From: Jaltomata sinuosa
Lineage: Eukaryota > Streptophyta > Magnoliopsida > Solanales > Solanaceae
Assembly: GCA_003996215.1 (NCBI GenBank)
Contig: QJPP01001597.1
Coordinates: forward strand, 248,001 to 312,000
Direction of reading: 5' to 3'
Length of the DNA: 64,000 nucleotides
Positions 12,403-23,966 of this stretch are shown one piece after another. A program made the translations under genes and the position numbers. The notes under the pieces are model-generated. The model saw nothing but the letters and a program-made list of their open reading frames with translations, was not told the DNA's origin and searched no databases. How positions within the stretch are numbered: position 1 is the stretch's first letter; every line of letters starts with the position of its first letter.

Positions 12403-14685
12403 TGTCATGCCCCGAGCCTACCCCCTGGATGTAACACGGGACCCAAGATCACAAGTGATCTCAAGATAACCCTCTGGCATTAGCATGACTTTAAAACTGA
12501 AACAAACAAAAGAATGAAAGCTTAACTGAAGTAAGGAGCTACTTAATCTATTATAAATATATAAGTCTAAAACTGACAATCTGAATTAAGCTGAATATCT
12601 GACTCTATGTCTGAAATTCTCTACTACTGGCGAGTTGCTGGGACAAGCCCCCAGCTAACTCTAAATACTGAAATATTAAATACACAATCTAAGTATTGAA
12701 ATGAAACTAAACTCCAAGTCCTCGAAGGAGGAGGACTCACCAAGGTGACTGGGTATGTTGTTGATCTACTAGCCACGGACTGGAGAGCGGGCTACAGAAT
12801 CTGCATCATAATAGGATGCAGCACAAAGAAGTATGCGGTGAGTACTATGGAATGTACTAAGTATGTGAGATATGCATATGTCATGATAAAATATACTTGA
12901 AAGCATACTTAAAACTGAGTTCATACATGAATAGAAGAAATCATAAGTAAATATCAAAATTTGAATGTAAATCATAAAATAATAAGCCAAGCTTCAAAAT
13001 AGAATATCATATAACTTAAAAGCTTGAAAATATTCATATGCGAGTTTCTATTAACCGACATAAACCATGCTGAGCTACATGGAGTTCAGTGTCATGTACC
13101 CACACTGAAAAAGACTGTCCTAACCGGTCAAAGTTAGAACCATGTCATACTAGGATCCTGTCATAAGCAACAGAGGGCACCTACGGTGGCACGTAGTTCT
13201 GGGACTAAGGGTACTCTCACTCGGTCAAACTCGGTGCAAAATACTACTCCCAAAATCAATATATATATATATAGCATGAGGCTCACAAATATGTGACATA
13301 TCTAGATGTAAAAACTTATTCATAAACATGTTCATAACTCGGATCTTCATACTACTCACGAACCTTGGTTTAGAAAATGATTCATAAGCATTGATGGTAC
13401 ATCGGGTGTCTTGTCTTGCATAATAATTCATAACTAAAAAACTTGAATGACTCAAGTTCAATTTCATCATAACTATATTTTCATAGAACATAGGAACTAG
13501 GCATGCACTTGCTTGAAAATTCATGGAAAATATGCTATCAAATACCCAATTTTACTTAATTCAATTCTTGCATGTAGAAATTGCTACAATTACCCTTCAA
13601 TTCATGAAATAAGAGTTCATATGTGAAAACTCATAAAAAATCATGCAATTTAATAGAATTTCATAGTAAAAATCATGAGAAGATAATTTATAGCAAAAAC
13701 CCATAAGATTTGGGTAAAACTCTAGTTTGAAAGTTCATGAAATAAAAATAGAAATTAGGGGTTTTGGGAAAAAGGGTGAAAGAAACCCATTGTTGTATAC
13801 CCACATACTTGAAACTTGAAGAACTTCTATCTAGAACTTTGTTGGATGAATCTTGAAGGAGAATCTTTAAGGTTTGAGGTGGAGACTTGGAGAAGAAATC
13901 TGAAAGAAAACCCTTGAGCGACTTTCTTGCTTGAGCTTCTATGATCTTGCTTGCCTGAAACCCTAGGTATCTTTACTTAGGGTCTTGAGGGAATTCTTTA
14001 GAGATAGATTGATGTTCTTATGAGGAATAACCCATTTTGGGTGATTAAAAGATGAGGGGAAGAACCTGGGGTGAGGAAAGGACCAAACTACCCCCAACTT
14101 AAATGCTGAAAAAAGTGTAGAAAAGTCACCAGACGGGGCCTCCCATGGGCCGTCGTGGCCCCCATGGGCTGTCGGACTCAACCGTGGGCTTCACGGGGGT
14201 CAAACAGGACCACTGGCTGGTTCTCACGCCCTGCCACCATGGGCCGTCGTGGCCACCACGGGCGTCTGGGACGCCCGTCAGAATTTGCCATGCCCGTCGG
14301 AATTTGACAGCTGACAATACTTCACTAAAATACCCATAACATTTTACTCCTGATTCGGATTAATGAGAGGTCGGTGGTGTTGGAAATATAATTCAAATAC
14401 CTTTAATTTGGTGGGTACTAGGACACCTAACACTTTATATCATAGGAGTTATGATCATTTGAAGTTGACCTTAGTTAGAACTTAAATGAAAACTAAATCG
14501 GTAGAAGGGCTTTCAACTTAACTTTGAGCTAGGGGTCCTTTATGACTTCGATTCACATCTAATACTCCTTAAAAACTTAGGAATTGATCTAGATAACGTA
14601 GATTCAAAGAAAATTTATCTAGTTTGGGTCTAACAACAAATGACGAATGGATCAGATCTTGGCTTAGAATTTCTAGGATGTTACA
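12403..14685 (-). repeat. Element D 3' LTR (minus strand)
   Basis: About 2.28 kb, from TGTCATGCCC at 12403 to GGATGTTACA at 14685 (TGTAACATCC on the minus strand). It is closely similar along its whole length to 17303-19563. It contains a GC-rich stretch at 14130-14300 built from GGGCCGTCGTGGCC-like words and a short TA run at 13258-13273. It is followed at 14686 by a pyrimidine run that is the polypurine tract on the minus strand. Confidence 0.9.
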
Positions 14686-14702
14686 ATTTCTCCCCCTTGG
14701 GA
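14686..14702 (-). other. Polypurine tract of element D
   Basis: The plus strand reads ATTTCTCCCCCTTGGG next to the LTR end; the minus strand is CCCAAGGGGGAGAAAT. This purine run is where plus-strand DNA synthesis would start, and it fits the minus orientation. Confidence 0.75.
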
Positions 14703-15549
14703 TCATTGGTCCTCGAATGAAGACTACTAAGTTGAGGTTGGAGGGGGGAAAGGGTTGCAATCCTATCAATGGAGTTCTAATAGCTGAAGTATTTCATGGT
14801 AACATATTTTTTTTTGGAAATATAAACTGAGATGGATTCATGGAACATGCATGCATTCTCAGAGCATTAGTATAACTGATGGGGCATGAAACTGGATATC
14901 TAACATGATAATTGGTCTAGATTAAGAGTAAGGACTCAACTGAAACTCATAGCGATTGAACACATTCTTAGGGATCATAGTCAACTGAATCAAACTGAGA
15001 GGAGTAGCTATACGAGAAAACTATTCTCTTCTAAATTGAACTTACTACCATGGACTTAGCGGAACGTAGGGTCTTCTTTCCTTAGGAATGATTATCAGAA
15101 GGTTGAACTTATATGATATGAGCACTCTGAGCGGGGAGTAAGAACAAGACTATTCCCGCCTAAACAACACAGTTGATAAATTTCAAGCTTAAGAACACCT
15201 TTTTAATTACACTAACTTCCCTGAATATCACACTTACCATTTGCAACTAAAATTCTCACCAGCGCACATATAGATACTAAGGTCTGAGTCTGACTACCTT
15301 CTTCAACCATGTTTAAGACTATCTCAACTAAATCTCTTGCACCTAGAATATATCCTGAGAATAGTATTCCTTCTTATCACAACAACCACTAACCTTGAGC
15401 TCCTAATCAACGCGTCACTTGTCGTACAAAGCAAAGCCCATATATATTTCATCACGATGTTCAAGCTTATAACTATGGTCACCTTATGGTTTATTGTATC
15501 TTACATTTATCCAAGACTTCTCCTCTCTTCCCTAGCATATATAAGAGCT

Positions 15550-16205
15550 GCAACTTGAAAAACCTCTACAACAAGACACACCAGAATGGAAGACTTCTAA
15601 GCTATAATCTCGAGGGATGGAGACTTGAAGATGGAGACCCTTATCTTGGAGCTTGAAGATTGGGGGTAAAGTTCTTTCTCTTTTGGAATTTAGAATGAGG
15701 GGAATGGGAAAGGTTTAGGCTAATAAGGGATAAAATCAAATTGCCCCTGACTTAAAGGAAGAATTGCAGGAAATTTCTTGCAAAATGGGCTACCCGACGG
15801 GCGTCAAAAATATGACGGCCCATAGGACCAGGTCATTGGAATAGCTTACTGAGGGTTATGGGGTTTTTGTATGATTTCCATGGCGGGTTACCATGGCCCG
15901 TCACAACCACGACCCCCGTGGTGACCGCCCGTCGGAACCTAGGAAGGGTTGGGAAAAGGCCACTGGGTCATTGTCATGGCAGGGCCGACGTCCCATGGCG
16001 GATGCCACGCCCATCACCCTAGGCCATTGAGTTGGGAGAGTTGTGGTTCAGGGCCTCTGAATGATTCCTACGATGCACCCCATGGCTCGTCGGAGCTTCG
16101 ACGCCCGTGGTTGCTGCCCGTCAGATCTAAGATTTCAGAAAATTTCATGGGTTCTAAGTTTATAAGCTAGTTCAAATTTTGAGGTGCTCCAATATCTCCC
16201 TCTTG
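15550..16205 (-). repeat. Diverged D-type LTR fragment with a second polypurine-like tract
   Basis: This stretch repeats the logic of the D LTR: words like GAGACTTGAAGATGGAGACC and GATAAAATCAAATTGCCCC, then a GC-rich block (15785-16130) with ACGGGCGTC, ATGGCCCGTC and CGCCCGTCGG. It ends near 16190 with GTGCTCCA followed by ATATCTCCCTCTTGG, which parallels the LTR end plus polypurine tract at 14680-14702. It looks like a related but older LTR piece captured inside D. Similarity is partial and judged by eye. Confidence 0.45.
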
Positions 16206-16694
16206 GAACTGTGCTACCTTTCTAAGCCTGCGGACCTCTCACTATCCTCTAAACTGAACTACGATAATTTTACCCTAACAGAACATACATTGATCTAGAA
16301 TCTAGTATAAATATCCACTTTCTTCTATAGAATAAGCTTTCCCTCTCCTGAAAACCTAAGCCTAAATCTTTCTATCTCATATAGGGGTTGTACATACCAC
16401 ATTCATTGACCTACAACCTATCCTTTGCAATGCCATGTCAATCTTAGATGGTCCTAAAAACCCACAACTCTCTCTTCCTACTACCCATAGCAATGCTATA
16501 CTCCTCTATCGTTGCTTGTTCTAATCTAAGACATCTCACAACCATACAACAATAGGGGTATGGACAATATGGATGCATGAAGGAAGAAATCTAGTAACAT
16601 ACCTGATTCAGCTTCTGGAGGAATACTCTAACACGGCTGGCTAGGTAATGAAAGGAGTCGGTTTTGGAGCTGAACACCACTATTGCTCTGCTTA

Positions 16695-16830
16695 GCTAAG
16701 GGGCAATCCCTGATCCTATGGCCTAACTGACCACACCTAAAACACCTCTATTTGCCATCAAGGCACTCACCTAGATAAAACTTACCGCATCTACTAAAAC
16801 GAGGGTACCTCAAGGTCTTTGGAGCCCTAT
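16695..16830 (-). pseudogene. Gag double zinc knuckle of element D
   Basis: On the minus strand 16703-16744 encodes CFRCGQLGHRIRDC, a perfect CX2CX4HX4C knuckle followed by P-L-A-K. Just upstream (16763-16792) is CGKFYLGEC, the first half-knuckle; an in-frame TAG (normally part of the linker) separates them. This paired arrangement is typical of gag in plant Ty3/gypsy elements with a C-G-x-x-H-P-G-E-C first unit; here the His is lost (FYLGEC). No pol follows. Confidence 0.65.
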
Positions 16831-16862
16831 TATGACAAGAATGAGAATTGAGTGCGGGTGTG

Positions 16863-17093
16863 CTAACTAAAGATAGGGTTGTTCTGGATGACCTCTGCTG
16901 AGAAGATAATTGGTTCCATGTTCTGGTCTTTATGTTCTTCCTCTTCCTCTTTTTTTAGTTTCTCTTTCTCATTCAACTGAGCTGTCATGGCTCGAGCCAA
17001 CATACAAATCGCTTCCAAAACTTCCACATTCGTAACCTCATGATCTAGAGTAGTCAGATTAGCATTCCTCGTGGGGTTTCTTTGTGGAGACAT
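16863..17093 (-). pseudogene. Gag N-terminus of element D
   Basis: The 76-residue open frame starts MSPQRNPTRNAN, a typical start for plant Ty3/gypsy gag (M-P-P-R-R-N-P-N-R-N-A-N type, from memory of the family). It continues with V-L-E-A-I-C-M-L-A-R-A-M-T-A-Q, the usual helix before the capsid core. A lysine/glutamate run then gives a short charged coil. The capsid domain that should follow (about 200 residues) is missing: only about 100 bp separate this stop from the zinc knuckles. Its ATG lies about 200 bp from the primer site at 17287-17300, a normal leader length. Confidence 0.7.
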
Positions 17094-17286
17094 TATCTAA
17101 AATGCGTAAGGAATGGATTAGAAGGTTAAGTAGAGTCAAACTCTATGGCACGATAGTGAACATAAAGAAGTAAAGTTTTTCCTAAAACACCTCATAGCCT
17201 CCCCCTCATAAGTGTGGCACGCTTCACACCTACGAAATAGATACTACTTGATGCGGCTTTAAGACACCCTAGGACTCTTGAACCTA

Positions 17287-17300
17287 GATTTGATACAAAG
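17287..17300 (-). other. Primer binding site of element D (decayed)
   Basis: The minus strand reads TTTGTATCAAATCTAGG, close to the initiator-Met type TGGTATCAGAGC. It lies next to the LTR end TGTCACGCCC at 17303 and fixes 17303-19563 as the 5' LTR. Confidence 0.65.
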
Positions 17301-17302
17301 TT

Positions 17303-19563
17303 TGTCACGCCCTGAGCCTACCCCCTGGACGTAACACAGGACCCAGGATCACAAGTGATCTCAAGATAACCCTCTGGCATTAGCATGACTTAAAAACTGA
17401 AACAAACAAAAGAATGGAAGCTTAACTGAAGTAAGGAGGTACTTAATCTATTATAAAAATATAAGTCTAAAAATGAAAATCTGAATTAAGTTGAATATCT
17501 GAATCTATGTCTGAAAGCCTCTACTACTAGTGAGTTGCTGGGACAAGCCCCCAGCTAACTCTAAATACTGAAATACTGGATACACAATCTAAATACTGAA
17601 ATGAAACTAAACTCAGAGTCCTCGGAGGAGGAGGACTCACCAAGGTGACTGGATGTGCTGCTGATCTACTAGCCATGAACTGGAGAGCGGTCTACAGAAT
17701 CTACATAATAAGAGGATGCAACACAAAGAAGTATGCAGTCAGTACTATGAAATGTACTAAGTATGTGAGATATTCATATGTCATGATAAAATATACTTGA
17801 AATAATTCTTAAAACTGAGTTCATACATAAATAGAAGAAATCATAAGTAAATTTGAACATAAATCGTAAAACAATAAGCCAAGCTTCAAAATAGAATATC
17901 ATATAACTTAAAAGCATGAAAACATTCATACGGGAGTTTCTCTTAACCGACATAAACCATGCTGAGCTACATGGAGTCCAGTGTCATGCACCCATACTGA
18001 AAAAGGTTGTCCTAACTGGCCAAAGTTAGAACCATGTTATACCAGGATCCTGTCATAAGCCACAGAGGGAACCTACGGTGGCACGTAGTTGTGGGACTAA
18101 AGGTACTCTCACCCAGTCCAACTTGGTGTTAAATACTACTCCCAAAATCAATATATATAGCGTGAGGCTCACATACATGTGACATATCTAGATGTCAAAA
18201 TTTGTTCATAAACAGGTTCATAACCAGGATCTTCATACTACTCATGAACCTTGGTTTAGAAAATGATTCATGAGCATTGATGGTACATCAGGTGTCTTGT
18301 CTTGCATAATAATTCATAACTTGAAAACTTGCATGACTCTAGTTCAATTTCACAATAACATATATTTTCATAGAACATAGGAACTAGGCATGCACTTGCT
18401 TGAAAATTTATGGAAAACATGCTATCAAATACCCAAATTTACTTAATTCAATTCATGTATGTAGAAATTGCTACAATTAGCCTTTAATTCATGAAATAGG
18501 ATTTCATATGTGAAAACTCATAAAAAATCATGCAATTTAATAGAATTTCATAGTAAAAATCATGAGAAGATAATTTATAGCAAAAACTCATAAGATTTGG
18601 GTAAAACTCTAGTTTGAAAGTTCATGAAATCAAAATAGAAATTAGGGGTTTTGGGCAAAAGGGTGAACAAAACCCATTTTTGTATACCCACATACCTGAA
18701 ACTTGAAGAACTTCTATCTAGAACTTTGTTGGATGAAGCTTGAAGAAGAATCCTTAAGGTTGGAGGTGGAGACTTGGAGAAGAAATCTGAAAGAAAACCC
18801 TTGAGAGACTTTCTTACTTGAGCTTTTATGATCTTGCTTGCTTGAAACCCTAGGTATCTTGCCTTAGGATATTGAGGGAATTAGTTAGAGATAGATTGAT
18901 GTTCTTATGAGGAATAACCCATTTTGGGTGATTAAAATATGAGGGGAAGAACCTGGGTGAGGAAAGGACCAAACTACCCCCAACTTAAATGCTGAAAAAA
19001 GTGTAGAAAAGTCGCCGGATGGGGCCTCCCACGGGAAATAGTGGCCTCCACGGGCAGTCGGACCCAACCGTGGAATTCACGGGGGTCAAAAAGGCCTACT
19101 GGATGGTTCTCACGCCCTGCCACCACAGGCGTTAGGGACGCCCGTCAGAATTTGCCACGCTTGTCGGCCAGCCCGTCGGAATTTGACAGCTGACAGTGCT
19201 TCAGTAAAATGTACTTAATATTTTACTCCAAACTCGGATTAACAAGCGGTCAGTGGAGTTGGAAAGATAATTCAAATACCTTTAATTTGGCGGGTACTAG
19301 GACACCTAAAACTTTATATTCTAGGAGTTATGATTGTTTGATTTTTACCCAAGTTAGAACTTACATGAAAACTAAATCGGTAGAAGGGCTTTCAACTTAA
19401 CTTTGAGCTAGGGGTCCTTTATGACTTAGATTCACATCTTATACTCCTTCAAAACTTAGAAATTGATCTAGATACTTAGATTCATAGAAAATTCATCTAG
19501 TTTAGGTCTAATAACTAATGACGAACGAATTGGATCTTGGCTTAGAATTTCTGGGATGTTATA
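17303..19563 (-). repeat. Element D 5' LTR (minus strand)
   Basis: About 2.26 kb, from TGTCACGCCC at 17303 to GGATGTTATA at 19563 (decayed TGTAACATCC start). It is collinear with 12403-14685, with small indels such as a missing AT-rich piece near 17850. Its GC-rich block is at 19015-19165. GAGTT follows at 19564, matching 12398-12402. Confidence 0.9.
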
Positions 19564-19636
19564 GAGTTACAGTAGCTCGCTCGGTCAAGTAAAGAATCAG
19601 GTGCCTTTCTTGCCTCCCAAGGGTTGGGGTGTGACA
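19564..19636 (+). repeat. Family B LTR, 3' end
   Basis: This is the continuation of the B LTR after the D insertion, beginning with the second GAGTT and ending GGGGTGTGACA at 19636. The end is placed by the primer-site-like sequence that follows. Confidence 0.7.
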
Positions 19637-20457
19637 AAATTGTTGTCAGAGCACATCGTGTCCTATGAGGTCTACAACTCATGTCTAGTAGAGTCTTGTT
19701 TATGGGTGTGTTGTGCACCACACTTATAATCAAGAGACTATATGACATATAAGGATGGTTATTGTTTTCTTCATCTATTAGATCGTGCGATAGAGCCAAG
19801 TTCTATTAAGTTTCTTTTTATTCATTCTCTTCCTAATTGTGATACAGATTATGCCTACAAAAGGCAACCTCATATCTTGCCAAAGGCCAAAATCTAGTAT
19901 TACAAAGGAAGTAATTTTCAGCTTATAGTGGCAAGTTACATGCAAACTCATTCCTCGGCTTATAATAGCCTAGTGAGTCCTATTTTATTTAAAAATTGTA
20001 AAGGTTTCCTTATAACAGAAAGGTTATTAGAAATTTATCTGTTCTCTGCAGCTATATCTGAGAATTTTTTCAACCCCTCTAACTTATCATAGTATGACCT
20101 AAGACAAGGTATTACTCGTAGGGTTATTCATTGAAGAATTAGTATATGGCATCTCTCATTTCCATTGTTACACACGAACTTAGTTAGTTTTAAATCTAAA
20201 GATTTCCCTGCACGGTCCTTCCAGTACTTATAGAATCTAAGTATATTTCAAAAAATTTAATACTTCTTGGGTAATTTGCCCAGAAGCCTCAGACGAGTAT
20301 ATATGTTATGATTATAAATAATTGAATTAGTTCCTTATAAGTGGAAGATGTGATAGTAGCCAGAGTTATGAGGCAAATGTGTTACCAGTGTTAAAAAACA
20401 TACCCCAGTTGGTTAATTAAGCTTATAGACTATATTAGATATTAACCCAGGAGGGTA
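19637..20457 (+). mobile_element. Start of family B internal region (remnant)
   Basis: AAATTGTTGTCAGAGC at 19637-19652 is a decayed initiator-Met primer site (normal TTGGTATCAGAGC) right after the LTR end. A leader with GTCTAGTAGAGTCTTG (about 19682-19697) and TGTGTTGTGCACCACAC follows, as in other plant gypsy leaders. An ATG at 19851 opens a short broken frame (MPTKGN...). From about 19880 to 20457 I see only AT-rich sequence without recognisable gag. The Ogre/Tat element interrupts it after GGGTA (20453-20457). Confidence 0.6.
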
Positions 20458-21254
20458 TGTTGACACCCAATTTTTACCCGCCACATTACGAATTAATCTT
20501 GAGCCTTTTGAATTTTAAACAATTTTTGAAATAATTATTTTGTAAAAAGGGATAAAAAAAATTCAAGTCAGCTTTATAATAGTCTTGAGTAACAATTTAT
20601 ATCTTTCATATTTAATTATGTGGGATTTATATAAGTTTACTTAAAGAACTATTTTAGAGTTCAATTTCACAAGAAAATCCTTTTAAGAAATTAAACGCTT
20701 GATTTTTCTCCAAATTATTTCAAATTAGAGATTAATTGAATAATTAATTTCATAATTTGTGTAAAGAGGTAATTATGTGTTAAAAATAATCTTTATTTCA
20801 AATTTTTTAAATCATTAAAGCTCGAGGTTAATTGTAATTAGTTCATTTTATTCCTATTCTAGCCTAAATCCCTAAATATTTTAAAAAATCTAGCCGAATC
20901 CCATCAATTTACTTTCAATTTGGCTATGTCCTTAACCTTTTAGCCACATTTTGCAAATGTGGCCATCAATTAAATACCCTTATAACTCCCTTAATATTTC
21001 AGCTATTTGGGCCCCAAATCCCCCGACCTGCTCAACCTAATTCCCTTTTAATTTCCCCAGCCCACTCCAAAACCCCCTAACCCGCTCAATACCCAACCCA
21101 ACCGGCCCAAAACCCCTTTTCTCTGCCTTAACCCCTTTCTTTCTCTTCTCTTTCTCTCAGTTCAACCAAACAGACCCCTTCTCTCACCTTATTCTTCGTT
21201 CAAACACCCCAGAAACCCTAGCCGCCTCCATTTCTCTCACGCGTCATCTCTCCT

Positions 21255-21285
21255 TGTTGTACGAAGCAACGCGCTTCGTACAACA
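21255..21285. other. Perfect 13-bp hairpin in the Ogre/Tat 5' LTR
   Basis: Arms TGTTGTACGAAGC and GCTTCGTACAACA enclose the loop AACGC. The 3' LTR has the same arms at 38519-38549 but the loop GCGTC, one base from the reverse complement of AACGC. Confidence 0.9.
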
Positions 21286-23698
21286 TCTCAGCATTACCAG
21301 TACACCCTCGTCCTTCACCCCTTTTGTTATTCTCACAAACCACAACCCCAGCCCTAACAGCCTTTAAACGTTGCTCACAGCTTCATCCTCTCACAACCCC
21401 CGTTAAAATTCCTATTATCCATCTATTTCCCTATGTTAAGGGTGCGCTGGCACGTCCAGAAGCTTCTAGAGGACACCAGGTGTCACCCCTCTCCGCTAAA
21501 TCCAGTAAAACTCGTACAACTTTGTACAAGTTTGTTGCTGTGAACGTTGCTCCAGCTGAGGAATTTGAATTCCTCAGCAAAATCCCTAAAAAACCCTTTG
21601 TTTTTCCCCCTTTTTCCACCCTTATTTCTCCTATAACCCCCTAGTTGCATGTTAAACAGCTGATTTTGGGGAAATATTGGGGGTTCTGGAGAATTGATTC
21701 TCTAACCTCACGAAACCGGTCAGCTAGCTTGGAAAATAAACACTAAAAATTTGAGTTCGAATGAGTTTGCTACTAATCCGGTGGTGATGAGACTTTCCAG
21801 TGAGGTTCAAGGTTACAAGTTGCTTCCCTAAAAAAGGTATACCCCTCACCCTCTTCTCTTTACTGTTTTCTTTTCCTTTTTATAATATGTAATGTTCAAG
21901 TCGAGTAAATTTGGATTTCTGGTCTTGTTTGTTAGCTTAAGGATATGTGTTTTGATTTTAGACTGTTGTTATGGTAAGTTTGAGTAGTTATTTCATTTAG
22001 AAACATCATGGTCTCCACTGGCTGTGATTGATTTGTTAGAACAGTAGCTGTAAGTGAAAATTTGTAGTCAAATTTGTTGCTAAATGATGTAAATGCTATG
22101 ATGTAAAACCTGTCTTGTTTTGTTCATGAAATGTTGATTTTTCTCTTGTTTTTTCCCCAACCCCTTTGTCATGATCATGCCCCCATTTTGCCTATTGATT
22201 CTGCCTAGTGTTATCCTCTCATGTTTAGGTTAACTTGGAACACTGATTTCTCTTAGTAAATCTCATGGTTTTTTACTAACTTTGTTCGACCTATGTGACA
22301 TCTAAATGAGTATGAATCTGTTATTGGAATTTAGAATTGGTTTGGTTCGTTAATAAACACTTGACCCTCTCCTGTTTGCCCTTAGTTTCTTTGGTCTTAC
22401 TCTTATCCTGTTTTCTTTTTTCCCTTTACTGTTTCTTTCTATGTGTGATATCAACCTGTGTACATGAATTACTAAGTGTTATTTTCTCATGTTTAGGGTG
22501 ATGTTTAGGTGAACTTTGAGTACTGATTTTCCATAGTTCCACTGGTTTTGTGTAAACTGTATGATATGTAAATACTATAAGCATGGATTTTATAATTGTT
22601 TTGCTGATATAAGAATGCTCAACTCCTTCCTGTTTCCCCTATTTCCCTCAACTTGTCATTGATTCTGCTTTCCTCTTCCCCTTTCCCTTCACTGTCTTGC
22701 CTATATTAAAAATGGTCTTATGTATATGAATTGGTTAAGTTCTAGTATTGTTCTCTCATATTTAGGTTGATGTTTGTGATAAGTTTGAACACTGTGTCCT
22801 TTTAAAACTTCATGACTTCCATTGATTCTTTGTTTATCATGTGTGACATGAACATGCTACAGATTTTGGACTTGATGTTAGAATTGTTACTGATTGTTCA
22901 GCTCTTTCCTCATTCTCCCCTGATTTCTTTATCTCATCCCTTCTCCCTTCCTCTTTTCTTTACTGATTTGAACATGCTAAAATGACTATGTGTGAGCCTA
23001 TTAATCATGGCTTAAAATTTGCCTAAGTCTAGTTTAAAATCTGAATCCTGAGTTCTCATGTAATATTCCACCAGTTATGCTAGTGATTAATGTTTAAAAC
23101 TTGTCCAGCCTACTTGAATTGTCTCTTTGTTAATGTGTGATGTCTAGACTAGGTTCTTTAGCATAGTCTTTCATGCTTTAAAGGACCTGTGTTAAAACTG
23201 TTCAAAAGGTCCCTCTTTGTGACTAAAAATCTGCATTTAGCATGTTAAATGTTTAATGTTTGAACGCTAAGAATGGTTAAGTGGGCTGAGTATATTAGAG
23301 GATGACTTGTGCCTCTATGATATCATGTCACATTTCTCTTCAAATTTGTACATCTTAGTATACATGCTCTATTTGAATATATCCCTCTACTCCCTTTGAT
23401 TTCTAGAAACGTATGAGTTCAAAAGAATGATCTTTGTTGGTATTTGCAAGTAGGAAATACTATGACCTTAGTAGTATAATCCTCAGGTGATAAATTTGTC
23501 ACTTGGTATCTTATATCACATGTTTCAATTGTGTATGAGTTTTTGTGAGTGTTGTGAATTAACTGTTAGGAAATATATCTTTTAAGTGCAAAATTTGCAC
23601 ATTGCTCAATTATCATTTCTTAATTACTCCTGCTTAACTTATTTAAACATGTACTAATCCTTATTTTATTTCCTTTTCATGCATAAAAATCTGGTGGA

Positions 23699-23966
23699 GT
23701 CCAATTGGACTCCCAAAATTCCTCCCTGCATCTTTCAGTTGGGCCTAGCCCAACACTGTCTGTTTGGTCCAATTTGATTAAGCCTAAAAGGGCCGAGTTG
23801 TTGAAAAGAAGGAGAAGCAGCTGAAAAAGAAAATGGGCCAAGCCCAAGCACTACATCAGCAGAATAGTCCAAATGGACTGAATAAATAAAAATGGGAAAA
23901 GACCACAATGTTCAGCAGCAGCAGTAGCCCAAAAGGGCTGAAAGTCGAAGAAATGGACTAAGTCCA
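23699..23966. other. Cluster of six short inverted repeats in the 5' LTR
   Basis: Perfect inverted repeats: GTCCAATTGGAC (23699-23710), GTTGGGC-CTA-GCCCAAC (23738-23754), TGGGC-CAA-GCCCA (23834-23846), AGTCC-AAAT-GGACT (23866-23879), AGCCC-AAAA-GGGCT (23926-23939) and TGGAC-TAA-GTCCA (23954-23966). The 3' LTR counterpart (45050-45320) keeps four of them intact. The words TGGGCC/TGGGCT resemble plant site-II promoter motifs; function is unknown. Confidence 0.85.

Larger units (their letters stand above)
14686..17302 (-). mobile_element. Element D internal region, non-autonomous
   Basis: The internal region is only 2.6 kb. From the primer-site side (right) it holds a short leader, a gag start at 17093, a double zinc knuckle near 16700-16790, a diverged LTR-like stretch at about 15550-16190 and then unrecognised AT-rich sequence to the polypurine tract. 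I see no protease, RT, RNase H or integrase motif in any minus frame. With both LTRs and a matching target duplication it moved as a unit, probably using enzymes from a relative, or it lost pol after insertion. The near-identity of the LTRs along their length makes the first option reasonable but not proved. Confidence 0.7.

Noticed and set aside
13258..13273. TA microsatellite as a notable repeat
   Set aside because: Very short and shorter still in the sister LTR (18148-18160); ordinary slippage.
21324..21644. 106-codon open frame in the Ogre 5' LTR as a host gene
   Set aside because: It is within the LTR, is not preserved in the 3' LTR (which lacks most of it) and shows no domain.
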